Source: Bacillota bacterium | GTDB taxonomy: Bacteria; Bacillota; Clostridia; Acetivibrionales; DTU013 | NCBI GenBank assembly: GCA_029778665.1 | Contig: JAKOPX010000303.1 | Span: 1-33,599, forward strand | DNA length: 33,599 nt | Reading direction: 5' to 3' | Part shown: positions 15,872 through 24,763 of the stretch, in pieces | How the letters are laid out: each line of letters starts with the position of its first letter | How positions within the stretch are numbered: the stretch's first letter is position 1 | Program-made: the position numbers and the translations under genes | The notes under the pieces: generated by a model | Databases searched by the model: none | What the model was told of the DNA's origin: nothing | Seen by the model: only the letters and a program-made list of their open reading frames with translations

Positions 15872-17095
15872 TCAGCCGAGCCTGGATTTCGATTTCGAGT
15901 ACATGTCGAATGCCACTGCAAGCAGCACCACCATACCTTTAGCCACTGACTGCAGGAACACGTCCAGTCCCATGATCGACATGCCGTTGTTCATGACACC
16001 CATTATGAAAGCTCCAATGACAGCGCCCCATATGGTCCCGACGCCGCCGTATGCAGAAGCGCCGCCTATGAAACACGCACCTATGGCATCCAGTTCGAAG
16101 CTCACACCGACATTCGGCGATGCAGCCATCAGCCTGCCGGCGGTAACTATGCCTGCTACTCCGGCCAAAAGTCCCATGTTAGAATATACGAGGAACATTA
16201 TCTTCCTGGTGTTGACGCCGGAAAGTTCCGCTGCTTTAATGTTTCCGCCCATGGCGTAGATATGCCGTCCAAGCACGGTCCTGTTAGCTATGAAATTATA
16301 GATGCCATACAAAACGACAAGCAGGATGAGCATTATCGGCAGTCCGTCATCCATCGCCAGCCAGTAGGAAAACAGGTTGATGGCGATGAAGAATGCAATG
16401 ACCTTCGCGATGACCAGCCGCAGCGGCTGTACTTCATACCCGAGTCTTTTCTTGCTTTGCCTGCTGAAAATCACGACAATCACATATATGACGGATAATA
16501 TAAGACCGGTTACAAGCATGGTCGCATTCAGATATTCGGGCTTGTTCTGCAGTTGCAGCAGATCACCGATGCGCAGGAAATCAGGCACAGTATTCGGAAT
16601 GATATCAGGGACGGAGCCCGTTCCTACAGTGACATACAACCCTGAAAGCGGCAACGTCTGCCCATCCAGGATGATATTGTTGATGCCGCGGAAAATAAGC
16701 ATGCCGGACAGCGTCGCAATAAACGGAGGAACTTTGACATACGCTATCCAGAAACCCTGCCAGATACCTGACAGAAGGCCTGTCAGCAGGCTGAGTATAA
16801 TCGCCAGCCACGAAGGGAGGCCAAGCCTCGCTAACGTCAATCCCGACATGGCACTGACAAGTGCGACCAGCGAACCGACTGAAAGGTCGACGTTTCCGCC
16901 GGTCAGTATACAGAACATCATCCCTATGGCAAGTATGAGCACATAAGCGTTCTGGCGGATCAGCGCCGAGATGTTCCTCGGCCAGATCAGCCTGCCGCCC
17001 GTCATGAACCCGAAGAATATCATTATGGCAACCAGTGCGATGATCATGCCGTATTGCCGCAAACTGCGATTCAAGAAATCCCTGAACCTGTTCAT
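15872..17095 (-). CDS. Sugar ABC transporter permease (MmsB/GguB/XylH-like)
   Basis: The 407-residue BPD_transp_2 permease has about ten hydrophobic segments. Family blocks are NISALIRQNAYVLILAIGM, ILTGGNVDLSVGSLVAL, the GLLSGIWQGFWIAYVKVPPFIATLSGM region, YAMGGNIKAAELSGVN and GACFIGGASAYGGVGTIWGAVIGA. The extended mid-region (about 125-265) fits the XylH/GguB subgroup rather than RbsC. It starts 11 bases after the ATPase stop with GGGGGG upstream, so the two are co-translated. It would form the membrane channel for sugars delivered by the binding proteins. Confidence 0.93.
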   Translation of the reverse strand: MNRFRDFLNRSLRQYGMIIALVAIMIFFGFMTGGRLIWPRNISALIRQNAYVLILAIGMMFCILTGGNVDLSVGSLVALVSAMSGLTLARLGLPSWLAIILSLLTGLLSGIWQGFWIAYVKVPPFIATLSGMLIFRGINNIILDGQTLPLSGLYVTVGTGSVPDIIPNTVPDFLRIGDLLQLQNKPEYLNATMLVTGLILSVIYVIVVIFSRQSKKRLGYEVQPLRLVIAKVIAFFIAINLFSYWLAMDDGLPIMLILLVVLYGIYNFIANRTVLGRHIYAMGGNIKAAELSGVNTRKIMFLVYSNMGLLAGVAGIVTAGRLMAASPNVGVSFELDAIGACFIGGASAYGGVGTIWGAVIGAFIMGVMNNGMSIMGLDVFLQSVAKGMVVLLAVAFDMYSKSKSRLG

Positions 17096-17106
17096 GTGTT
17101 CCCCCC

Positions 17107-18642
17107 CTATCGTCCGGCTGAACTTCTGATTATTATCGACATGATTTCTTCCTGGGTGGCTTCACTCGTTTTCATCTCACCCACGACGCGTCCTTCATTG
17201 ATTATGTACAGGCGGTCGGTGATCCCGAGTATCTCGGGCAGTTCGGAAGAGATCATGATTATGCACTTCCCGGCGTCGGCCAACTGCAGGATTATCTTGT
17301 ATATCTCATACTTGGCACCGACGTCGATCCCTCTTGTCGGCTCGTCGAGTATCAGCACATCGGGTGCTGCGAATATCCACTTGCTTAATACGACTTTCTG
17401 CTGGTTGCCCCCGGAAAGGTTGCCCACTTTCTGGAACACGCTTGTCGATTTGATATTGAACCGATCCCTGTAATCCTTGCCTATCAGGATCTCCTCATCT
17501 TCGTTTATGACATAGCGGTTCGTTATAGCTTTCAGATTCGCCAGCGTGATGTTCCTTTTGATGTCCTGTATATGTATAAGCCCAGCCGTCTTCCTGTCCT
17601 CAGTTACATAGGCTATGCCGTTTTCTATCGCCTGGCTGATATTGTGCAGCGTGATTTCCTTTCCGTCCTTGATAAGTGTCCCGCTGATTTTTTTGCCGTA
17701 CGCCCTGCCGAATACGCTCATCGCAAGTTCCGTCCTCCCTGCGCCCATGAGGCCGGCAAGGCCGACTATCTCGCCTTTCCTGACATACAGGTTCACATGG
17801 TCTATTATGATCCTCTCTTCATCAAGGGGATCATACACGACCCAGTCCCTTATTTCAAAACCTACATCACCTATTTTCGGCGTACGCTTCGGAAAACGGT
17901 CCGTAAGTTCGCGCCCGACCATTCCCCTGATTATCCGGTTTTCACTGACAGGCACGGAGTTGTCCAGTGTCTCGATGGTCTTTCCGTCCCTGAGAACAGT
18001 TATGCTGTGCGCGATCTTTATTACCTCGTGGAGTTTATGGGAGATCAGTATGCATGTAAGTCCATGCTCCCTGTTGAGCGTCTGCAGGAGTCTGAGTAGA
18101 TGGTCGGAATCATCGTCATTCAGGGCTGCCGTCGGTTCATCCAGTATCAGCAGTTCACAGTTTTTGCCCAGTGCCTTGGCTATCTCGACCAGCTGCTGTT
18201 TGCCTACACCTATGTTCTTTACCTGTGTCGTGTGTTTTTCATTGAGGCCGACCCTCTTCATCAGTCCGGCAGCTTCCCTGTTGGTTTCATCCCAGTTGAT
18301 TACTCCGTTCCGGGCCCGTTCATTCCCAAGGAATATATTCTCCGCGATCGTCATGAACGGGTTGAGCGCAAGCTCCTGGTGTATTATGGCTATGCCTGCC
18401 GCTTCGCTGTCACGTATGTTCCTGAACCTGCACTCGGCACCCTTGAATATGATCTCACCTGAGTATGTACCGTAAGGGTATATCCCGCTGAGAACGTTCA
18501 TCAGCGTAGATTTGCCGGCTCCATTCTCCCCGACCAGTGCATGTATCTCGCCTTTCCTGACCTTGAAGGTGACATCGGAAAGAGCGACCACCCCGGGGAA
18601 CTCCTTGGTGATGTTTTTCATTACAAGGATATATTCCGACAT
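17107..18642 (-). CDS. Sugar ABC transporter ATPase with two nucleotide-binding domains (MmsA/GguA-like)
   Basis: The 511-residue protein is a fused double ATPase typical of monosaccharide importers. Domain 1 has a canonical Walker A (GENGAGKST, 38-46) and [10 protein letters not shown], but a degenerate signature (IGVGKQQ). Domain 2 has a degenerate Walker A ([10 protein letters not shown]) and a good signature and Walker B ([27 protein letters not shown]). This split of good and poor sites is normal for the RbsA/MglA/GguA class. AGAGGGG precedes the start. An 80-base gap with a hairpin separates it from the upstream binding-protein gene. Confidence 0.95.
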   Translation of the reverse strand: MSEYILVMKNITKEFPGVVALSDVTFKVRKGEIHALVGENGAGKSTLMNVLSGIYPYGTYSGEIIFKGAECRFRNIRDSEAAGIAIIHQELALNPFMTIAENIFLGNERARNGVINWDETNREAAGLMKRVGLNEKHTTQVKNIGVGKQQLVEIAKALGKNCELLILDEPTAALNDDDSDHLLRLLQTLNREHGLTCILISHKLHEVIKIAHSITVLRDGKTIETLDNSVPVSENRIIRGMVGRELTDRFPKRTPKIGDVGFEIRDWVVYDPLDEERIIIDHVNLYVRKGEIVGLAGLMGAGRTELAMSVFGRAYGKKISGTLIKDGKEITLHNISQAIENGIAYVTEDRKTAGLIHIQDIKRNITLANLKAITNRYVINEDEEILIGKDYRDRFNIKSTSVFQKVGNLSGGNQQKVVLSKWIFAAPDVLILDEPTRGIDVGAKYEIYKIILQLADAGKCIIMISSELPEILGITDRLYIINEGRVVGEMKTSEATQEEIMSIIIRSSAGR

Positions 18643-18684
18643 TTTTAGCCCCTCTTAACGCAGGATTTGGTCCAATTCAATAAA

Positions 18685-18709
18685 ATGGCGGCAGATATGC
18701 TGCCGCCAT
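18685..18709 (-). terminator. Intra-operon hairpin/attenuator between binding protein and ATPase
   Basis: A 10-bp perfect stem (ATGGCGGCAG at 18685-18694 with 18700-18709), loop ATATG, is followed on the minus strand by TTTTATTG. A leaky terminator or 3' stabiliser here would give more binding protein than ATPase and permease. Confidence 0.8.
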
Positions 18710-18722
18710 CACCAAAAAAGCA

Positions 18723-19817
18723 TTATTGTGCTCCCGGAATATCGGACAGCTGGTAATAGCCGCTGTCGACAAGCAGTTCTTTCCAGTTGTTTTTATCAGC
18801 AAACTTGATCTCGCAGTTGAATGAGGGAACGTCTTTTACTCCGTTGTGATATGTCGCATTTGTAGGAACCGTCTTGCCTTCCAGTATTGCCTCGGTCATC
18901 TCGATGACCTTGTTGGCGAGGATCCTGGTGTCTTTAAAAATGGACATCGACTGTTCGCCGCGGATGATCTGGCCTACGTTGATCTTGTCACAGTCCTGTC
19001 CGGTGAGGATCGGGAACAGTTTGGAAGCCGTGCCGTAACCTGCGGACTTGAGCGAAGCGACGATACCCTGTGCAAGGCTGTCGTTCGGCGAAAGTACGAC
19101 GTCGATGTTCTCGTCTGCGTAATATGCGGTCAGAAGGTTATCCATCCTGTCCTGGGCACCCTTGGACTCCCAGTTCGTGATGGCGATCTGGTCTGGGAAT
19201 TTTGTCTGTCCGGACTTGACAATGAGTACACCTTCATCTATATACGGCTGCAGTACGTCCATGGCGCCCTTGTTAAACAGGTAAGCATTGTTGTCTCCCG
19301 GGTCGCCGCCGAAGCATTCCATCGTGAAGGGACCCTTCTCACCCTTGTCAAGGCCGAGAGCCTTTACTATGAACTCGCCCTGCATCTTTCCTACGCCGTA
19401 GTTATCGAATGTCGCATAGTAGTCGACGTTTTCGGTGTTGGTGATAAGCCTGTCATAAGCGATTACGGGAATGTTCTTTTTCTTTGCCTGCTCAAGGACT
19501 CCGCCAAGCGCGCCGCCGTCGATCGAGGCAATGATCAGAACGTCGCAGCCCATGGTGATCTGGTTCTCGATCTGGCTGTTCTGGGTTTCCTGCTTGTTGT
19601 CGGCATACTGGAGATCGACCTTGTAGCCTTTTTCCTCCAGGGCTTTCTTGACATTGGCGCCGTCTTCGTTCCATCTCTGGAGCGATTTCGTAGGCATTGT
19701 GACTCCAACAAGCTTTCCTTTACCCGACCCTGATGTCGATGTTGCCTGACCACAGCCCGTCACGATAGCCGCCAGCATCGCAAGCACCAATGACAACACG
19801 ATTAACCTTTTAGCCAT
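18723..19817 (-). CDS. Sugar-binding lipoprotein of a multiple-monosaccharide ABC importer (ChvE-like)
   Basis: The 364-residue protein has a lipoprotein signal peptide ending in the lipobox VTGC (Cys22). The mature part matches ChvE/XylF-type binding proteins: LVGVTMPTKSLQRWNEDG, CDVLIIASIDGGALGGVLE, IPVIAYDRLI, VDYYATFDNYGVG, MECFGGDPGDNNA, VLSPNDSLAQGIV, ILTGQDCD and MSIFKDTR. These blocks include the usual Trp, Asp, Arg and Asn sugar contacts of the family. It is first in the transporter operon, with GGGAGGA before the ATG. The bound sugar cannot be fixed; ChvE-type proteins take several aldoses. Confidence 0.93.
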   Translation of the reverse strand: MAKRLIVLSLVLAMLAAIVTGCGQATSTSGSGKGKLVGVTMPTKSLQRWNEDGANVKKALEEKGYKVDLQYADNKQETQNSQIENQITMGCDVLIIASIDGGALGGVLEQAKKKNIPVIAYDRLITNTENVDYYATFDNYGVGKMQGEFIVKALGLDKGEKGPFTMECFGGDPGDNNAYLFNKGAMDVLQPYIDEGVLIVKSGQTKFPDQIAITNWESKGAQDRMDNLLTAYYADENIDVVLSPNDSLAQGIVASLKSAGYGTASKLFPILTGQDCDKINVGQIIRGEQSMSIFKDTRILANKVIEMTEAILEGKTVPTNATYHNGVKDVPSFNCEIKFADKNNWKELLVDSGYYQLSDIPGAQ

Positions 19818-20117
19818 AACCCATTCCTCCCATATATTGTATTCAAGTAAATTCTATATTTAGTCATGGGGGCCCTGAATAGAGATAATTATCCAATGAT
19901 GGTAATTTATTATCTGCAAGAAAATACCCGGCCTCCATATCTGGAATTTTTTAAAGTCAAAAAATTACAGATATGGAGGCCGGTAAAACTGCGGGCTGTG
20001 GCGATCATCAGTTTTCAACGCAGACTGACGCGAACCTCTTATGTATGTCCGTGTGCCGGGACCTGCGGATGTACCTTACCGCTGTGCGGTGTTTTTCAGC
20101 TCCGGAATATGCGGACT
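19818..20117. other. 300-bp spacer between the sugar operon and the CapA gene
   Basis: It carries the leader of the sugar operon, where no convincing -35/-10 pair was found, and the long hairpin at 19928-19983. A small GC stem followed by GTTTTT (20078-20095, plus strand) is too weak to call. No gene is seen. Confidence 0.6.
19928..19983 (-). terminator. Long perfect hairpin downstream of the CapA gene
   Basis: The 16-base arms (19928-19943 and 19968-19983) are perfectly complementary. The inner AATTTTTT and AAAAAATT extend the stem to about 25 pairs with one mismatch, leaving a six-base loop. On the minus strand it is followed by GTATTTTCTT, so it can end the CapA transcript. It is unusually long for a terminator and could also be a small palindromic element. 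Confidence 0.65.
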
Positions 20118-21788
20118 TTATTCGGGCCTGCGTTCTGTAATGATCCCTTTGTCGCTTATTTCTGCATTTATGGAGATCCGCTCCAGCAATGAGAAAATGC
20201 GCTTCTTTTCTGTCTGTTCGTTAACTGTCGTGGTCTTCAGGTCTGCCTGGACCGCTGGAACAACTTCGAGTTCGATGTATTCTTCGGTATCGTTGCCAAA
20301 AAAGCGGATTTTCAAAAGCACGGTGTCCACGGTCTCGTCATTGAACCAGAAGTTCCCGAGGCTGTATATGATGGGCTTGCCCTTGTAGAACTCTATGCCC
20401 TGGAGGCGATGGGGATGCGCCCCTATAACTATGTCGGCGCCCGCATCCAGGTATTCCTTTCCCGTGATAAGCTGCACATCTTCCAGTTTGTGGGTAAATT
20501 CAGTGCCCCAGTGGACGTATGCTATGACATAGTCAGCATTTTCCCTTGCTTTTTTTATGGTCTGTTTGAAAAGCGCCGTATCGTAGCAGCGCAGGATACC
20601 CGGCGAATTTTTCGTCGCCTGGGGCGTCATCTTGTATTTCTCGGCCCGTGATGCCGCGACAAATGCCACTGTTTTGCCCTGTACCCCGAAATATACCGGC
20701 TCCATGGCTTCGTCCAGGTCGTGGCCTGCGCCGACATATTTTATGCCGGCCTGTTTCAGTGTGGCCATGGTATCGATCAGCGACTCCTTCCCGTAATCAT
20801 ACACGTGGTTGTTGGCGAGGCTTACGATATCCACTCCCATTTCCTTAAGGATGCCGACATTGGAAGGATGGGCCCTGAATTTATAGGCCTTGTTTTTCAG
20901 CGGCGTGCCTCTGGTGCTGAACGTGAACTCATTGTTTATGCACGTGATGTCCGCTTCCTGCATCATCTGTACCAGTTCAGGGGATATGCAGTCATAGATC
21001 CCGTTTTCGGTCTTGCTGCAGTACTGCATGTTGTCCCAGTTGTCCGCCAGGTTGATGTCTCCGGCGAAAGCCACGACAAAGTCATATGTATAATGTCCGT
21101 TTTCCAGGTCCGATGAATCGACGACTGCCGGGCCGCTGCTGTTGCCCCCGGTATTTACCTTGTTCGGACCATTCCCGGGACCGCCGGCAGATCGGCCTGA
21201 TCCTGACGCATTTACAGCGGTATCGCCCGTATTGGCCGTGTTAGTTGAATCAACGGTGTTGCCGGCGATGGTTCCTGCGCCGTCAACAGCACCGGAAGCG
21301 GTATCGGCAGCCGCGGAATAGCCTGCGTCAATGCCATTGGAAAAAGTATTTGCATGATCAGCAGAATTGCCATCAGAATTTTGGGCGGCATCATCCGCAT
21401 CAGGTAACGAAACATCACCCTGTCCTGTTATCGGGCCCGTCGCCGTACCTGCGTCTGTACCGTCCAGGTCCGATCCCGTATCCGCATCCTGTGCAGCGAT
21501 TGTCCCGACGTCCAGTGTGATACCTGACTGCCGGCCCTGTCCGGCAGCTTCCTCCGTCGATGTATACATGCCGGAAGCATCGGTCCCGTCAAGGCCTCCG
21601 CCCCGGTATCCGCAGCCGCACAGCATTATCATGACTGCTATTACCGAAACGAGGCACAAATACCTGAAAAACGCATCGGAATTTATCTGCACATATCTGT
21701 GCTTCTGTTCATTCCTGCACTTGCACGACTTTATACTGTTGTGCCCGCACAACTCTGTCTGTTTGTCTTTGCGTATCCCCATCAGCAT
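20118..21788 (-). CDS. CapA-family lipoprotein (metallophosphatase-like)
   Basis: The protein has about 556 residues from the chosen start. A lipoprotein signal (YLCLVSVIAVMIMLCGC) leads to a roughly 150-residue low-complexity Gly/Ala/Asp/Thr-rich linker, then the CapA domain: FAGDINLAD, NNEFTFSTRG, SLANNHVYDYG, VHWGTEFTH, GAHPHRLQG and YSLGNFWFN. These blocks carry the metal-binding Asp, Asn and His residues of the calcineurin-like CapA fold, linked in other bacteria to poly-gamma-glutamate or capsule biology; no cap operon is adjacent. The open frame extends to 22094, but the promoter at 21855-21863 excludes that. ATGs at 21788 and 21782 both fit, the latter overlapping the leader-ORF stop. 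Confidence 0.85.
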   Translation of the reverse strand: MLMGIRKDKQTELCGHNSIKSCKCRNEQKHRYVQINSDAFFRYLCLVSVIAVMIMLCGCGYRGGGLDGTDASGMYTSTEEAAGQGRQSGITLDVGTIAAQDADTGSDLDGTDAGTATGPITGQGDVSLPDADDAAQNSDGNSADHANTFSNGIDAGYSAAADTASGAVDGAGTIAGNTVDSTNTANTGDTAVNASGSGRSAGGPGNGPNKVNTGGNSSGPAVVDSSDLENGHYTYDFVVAFAGDINLADNWDNMQYCSKTENGIYDCISPELVQMMQEADITCINNEFTFSTRGTPLKNKAYKFRAHPSNVGILKEMGVDIVSLANNHVYDYGKESLIDTMATLKQAGIKYVGAGHDLDEAMEPVYFGVQGKTVAFVAASRAEKYKMTPQATKNSPGILRCYDTALFKQTIKKARENADYVIAYVHWGTEFTHKLEDVQLITGKEYLDAGADIVIGAHPHRLQGIEFYKGKPIIYSLGNFWFNDETVDTVLLKIRFFGNDTEEYIELEVVPAVQADLKTTTVNEQTEKKRIFSLLERISINAEISDKGIITERRPE

Positions 21789-21827
21789 GTGTCCGCCGTA
21801 TGCCCCCTGACCGTTTTTACTTTCATG
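21783..21827 (-). CDS. Possible 14-codon leader ORF upstream of the CapA gene
   Basis: An ATG at 21827 preceded by GGAAGAG (about eight bases) opens a frame MKVKTVRGHTADTC. Its stop TGA overlaps the ATG at 21782 (TGATG), in a different frame from CapA. This would couple translation of the lipoprotein to the leader. Nothing is known of such a peptide; it may instead be a shifted remnant of the N-terminus. Confidence 0.4.
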
Positions 21828-21854
21828 CTCTCTGTCTCTTCCTTTTTTTATGCT

Positions 21855-21863
21855 ATTATAACA
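21855..21863 (-). promoter_or_regulatory. Extended -10 promoter of the CapA gene
   Basis: The minus strand reads TGTTATAAT, an extended -10 box, 28 bases upstream of the leader ORF and 67 upstream of ATG 21788. Confidence 0.65.
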
Positions 21864-22010
21864 CAGCGGCATCATCTGTGTCCGGCGTCCTGAATTTAGC
21901 CCACGGCTGAAATATTCCGTCTTTCTCCTCAGCGCGTCACATCCCGGGCAGAAAGCCGTCCAACGCATGCCATGTCTCCGGCCGGGAGCGCTGTCAGATC
22001 CGGCCGCATA

Positions 22011-22047
22011 CCGGGCAGACAGTCTATATGATCCATCGTCTGCCCGG
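22011..22047 (+). promoter_or_regulatory. Hairpin in the feoB upstream region
   Basis: CCGGGCAGAC (22011-22020) pairs perfectly with GTCTGCCCGG (22038-22047) around a 17-base loop, about 118 bases upstream of feoB. No T-run follows. It may be a leader structure or part of a repeat. Confidence 0.5.
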
Positions 22048-22097
22048 GCACATGTCCCGTCACCCCTATGTAACATATATCCCAGGCAGTTCATATA

Positions 22098-22112
22098 TTA
22101 GCCGTAGGCGAA
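22098..22112. promoter_or_regulatory. Possible metal-regulator operator upstream of feoB
   Basis: TTAGCC-GTA-GGCGAA is a dyad with one mismatch, 53 bases upstream of feoB. It is loosely like the core of DtxR-type sites. No Fur-like GATAATGAT box is visible. Confidence 0.25.
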
Positions 22113-22164
22113 TCTTTACTGCTGACATATGCAGTCGACATCACTATCAGGGAAGGGATACACA

Positions 22165-24438
22165 GTGGGTCTTACATGCCACTCGACCGGGTTCGGTACA
22201 CTTAAGGAAATGTCCGGATTAAATGTCGTTTCTCCTGACGAAACTGTAATAGCTCTTGCAGGAAATCCCAACACCGGGAAAAGTACTCTGTTCAACAGCC
22301 TTACCGGGCTCAGGCAGCATACGGGGAACTGGCCGGGAAAAACCGTAGTCAACGCACAGGGAAAGTACAGGCATAACGGAAAGAACTTTCACGTGGTCGA
22401 TCTGCCGGGTACATACTCACTGCTCGCCAATTCGGTGGAAGAAGAAACGGCCAGGGATTTCATATGTTTCGGAGATCCTGATGTGACCGTGGTCGTCACG
22501 GATGCAACATGCCTGGAAAGAAACCTGAACCTGGTGCTGCAGATCCGTGAAATCACCGACAGGGTAGTCGTATGCGTCAACCTGATGGATGAGGCGATAA
22601 GGAAAAAAATCAGGATCGATCTGGAGAAGCTGTCGCAAATACTGGGTGTACCGGTCGTAGGCACCAATGCAAGGAACAATGAGGGCCTTAATGAACTGAA
22701 ATGCGCAGTGGAACTGGTCGCCGGCGGAAATTTCAAGGCCGGGCCGCTGAAAATCATATACGATGAAACCGTAGAAAAAGCTATCGCCCATCTGCAGCCT
22801 GCAGTGGAAGAACTGGCAGCCGGGAGGATAAACAGCCGGTGGGCGGCCCTGCGCATGATCGAAGGAGAAGCGGGGATCCTGAACTCTATCTGCCGGCATC
22901 TGGGTCTTGAGGTCCCGGAACATGAAAATATCGCCCGGTGCGGTGAAGATATTGACCGGAGGGGTGAGACATCGGGGAAAAAAGATATCGTCATGCAGGA
23001 AGATGATAACCGGTATGCAAAAGCAGATAATACACGGAATGAAAACCAGGATGCTTTACTGGTTGAGATGCTCGAACGCAAAATCAGTGAAGCGCGGTCA
23101 TTGCTGGCCGAATCCGGCATCAGCACAGAAGCGCTGCGTGACACTGTCGTTTCTGAAATCGTACAGACCGCCGAGAGAATCAGCCGCGAAGTGGTGTCAT
23201 TCGGAACAGAGAATTACAACAGTCTTGACCGCAAAATAGACCGCATCGTGACCTCCAGGACATGGGGGATCCCGATAATGCTCGCGCTGCTTGGACTTGT
23301 GTTCTGGATCACAATCAAAGGAGCGAACTACCCTTCGGAGTTGCTGGCGGAAGGCCTGTTCCGGGTCCAGGAATACCTGTCGGCCCTGCTGATAAGTGCA
23401 GGAGTTCCGGCCTGGCTCCATGACATGCTTATCTTCGGCATGTACCGCACCCTGGCCTGGGTCGTGTCCGTCATGCTGCCCCCTATGGCGATATTCTTCC
23501 CGCTGTTCACGCTGCTGGAGGACCTGGGCTACCTTCCAAGGGTCGCATTCAACCTGGATAACTTTTTCAAGAAAGCATGCGCTCACGGGAAACAGGCGCT
23601 GACAATGTGCATGGGGTTTGGCTGCAACGCCGCCGGTGTTATTGCCTGCCGTATCATCGACTCTCCACGTGAAAGGCTGATTGCTGCGATAACCAACAAC
23701 TTCGTTCCATGCAACGGACGTTTCCCGACACTGATCGCCCTTTCAACCATATTCATAGCGGGGGCAGCCGGAAGGTTCAAATCACTGGCGGCCGCGGCAT
23801 CGGTGCTGGGTGTGATCATACTTGGTGTCGTGATCACCCTGTTTATATCCAGGTTATTGTCCAGGACGATCCTGAAAGGCCTGCCGTCTTCCTTCACGCT
23901 GGAACTCCCGCCATACAGGAAACCCCAGCCTGGAATGATCCTGGTCAGGTCTCTGCTGGACAGGACACTGTTCGTCCTGGGACGCGCCGTCATGGTGGCA
24001 GCGCCTGCCGGTCTGGTGATCTGGCTGATGGCCAATGTATCCGTGAACGGCATCAGCCTGCTGGATCACTGTGCCGGATTCATGGATCCTTTTGCCCGCC
24101 TGATAGGGCTGGACGGTTATATCCTGACGGCTTTCATACTGGGCTTGCCCGCAAACGAGATCGTCATCCCCATTGTACTCATGAGTTACATGTCATCAGG
24201 CACTATGATGGAGCCCCAAAGCCTTGAAGACCTGCGCCAGCTGCTTGTAAACAACGGCTGGACCTGGCTGACAGCCGTCTGTGTAATGCTGTTCTCGCTG
24301 AACCATTTCCCGTGCGCGACAACATTACTGACCATACGCAAGGAGACCGGAAGCTGGAAATGGACCGGCATCGCGTTTCTTATACCTACGATCACAGGCA
24401 TGATCATCTGTTTCATCGTCGCCCGGTTGTTCGGATAG
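22165..24438 (+). CDS. feoB: Ferrous iron transporter FeoB
   Basis: FeoB imports Fe(II) with a cytoplasmic G-protein domain and a membrane domain. The 757-residue protein shows G1 GNPNTGKST (33-41), the GNWPGKTV switch region, G3 DLPGTYS and G4 NLMD. The Gate-containing membrane part has GYLPRVAFNLD, MCMGFGCNAAGV (with the conserved Cys), NNFVPCNGRFPTL and LGLPANEIVIPI. GTG 22165 is chosen because GGAAGGG lies eight bases upstream, and MGLTxxSTGxGTLK is the usual clostridial N-terminus. Between the G domain and the membrane domain is a charged, low-complexity stretch (GEDIDRRGETSGKK and onward). No feoA is present. It converges on the TIGR04076-like gene with a seven-base gap and no terminator between. 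Confidence 0.95.
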   Translation: MGLTCHSTGFGTLKEMSGLNVVSPDETVIALAGNPNTGKSTLFNSLTGLRQHTGNWPGKTVVNAQGKYRHNGKNFHVVDLPGTYSLLANSVEEETARDFICFGDPDVTVVVTDATCLERNLNLVLQIREITDRVVVCVNLMDEAIRKKIRIDLEKLSQILGVPVVGTNARNNEGLNELKCAVELVAGGNFKAGPLKIIYDETVEKAIAHLQPAVEELAAGRINSRWAALRMIEGEAGILNSICRHLGLEVPEHENIARCGEDIDRRGETSGKKDIVMQEDDNRYAKADNTRNENQDALLVEMLERKISEARSLLAESGISTEALRDTVVSEIVQTAERISREVVSFGTENYNSLDRKIDRIVTSRTWGIPIMLALLGLVFWITIKGANYPSELLAEGLFRVQEYLSALLISAGVPAWLHDMLIFGMYRTLAWVVSVMLPPMAIFFPLFTLLEDLGYLPRVAFNLDNFFKKACAHGKQALTMCMGFGCNAAGVIACRIIDSPRERLIAAITNNFVPCNGRFPTLIALSTIFIAGAAGRFKSLAAAASVLGVIILGVVITLFISRLLSRTILKGLPSSFTLELPPYRKPQPGMILVRSLLDRTLFVLGRAVMVAAPAGLVIWLMANVSVNGISLLDHCAGFMDPFARLIGLDGYILTAFILGLPANEIVIPIVLMSYMSSGTMMEPQSLEDLRQLLVNNGWTWLTAVCVMLFSLNHFPCATTLLTIRKETGSWKWTGIAFLIPTITGMIICFIVARLFG

Positions 24439-24445
24439 AGTGCCA

Positions 24446-24763
24446 TCAATATTCAGCTTCCTCATCCAGTGCCTCGATCAGGAAACTAACCGGGCGGAAG
24501 CCGTCATTGCACGAAATCATGGCTGACCTGCTGTTTTTCATCCAGCCGCCGTACAGGTCCTCTGCACCGTGGGCAAGCGCCATCACGAAAGCAGACATGC
24601 TTTCCCACGCGCTCATGCAAAGGCCTTCCGGCTTTTCCCATCCATTGGCGATAAAAACCTGCCCAACTTTCATGTCACAGGCTTGCTCAATAGGATTTTC
24701 ATATTCGTCTATCAGGTCCTGGTAGACCGTTTGCCTCATAACCGTGATCTTAACTTTCCTCAT
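24446..24763 (-). CDS. TIGR04076-like small protein
   Basis: The 105-residue protein begins MRKVKITVMRQTVYQDLIDEYE. It matches, from memory, the TIGR04076 family of unknown function, with the typical pattern GQVFIANGWEKPEGLCMSAW, FVMALAHGAEDLYGGW and CNDGFRPVSF. ATG 24763 is preceded by AAGGGA; the longer frame is not needed. It overlaps the end of the acetyltransferase gene by 14 bases, so the two are translationally coupled. Confidence 0.7.
   Translation of the reverse strand: MRKVKITVMRQTVYQDLIDEYENPIEQACDMKVGQVFIANGWEKPEGLCMSAWESMSAFVMALAHGAEDLYGGWMKNSRSAMISCNDGFRPVSFLIEALDEEAEY

Larger units (their letters stand above)
21864..22164. other. Divergent spacer between CapA and feoB
   Basis: It contains near-direct repeats CATCCCGGGCAGAAAG (21940) and CATACCGGGCAGACAG (22007), with a weaker third (22077). 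A hairpin lies at 22011-22047 and a small dyad at 22098-22112. No gene and no feoA are seen. Confidence 0.6.

Noticed and set aside
21789-22094. N-terminal extension of the CapA frame
   Set aside because: The promoter at 21855-21863 lies inside it, the residues have no domain, and the lipoprotein signal follows the later start.
22129-22164. ATG 22129 as FeoB start
   Set aside because: The better ribosome binding site precedes GTG 22165, and clostridial FeoB proteins begin at that point.
21864-22164. Fur box or riboswitch before feoB
   Set aside because: No GATAATGAT-type repeat or known riboswitch consensus is visible; only a weak dyad and a hairpin.
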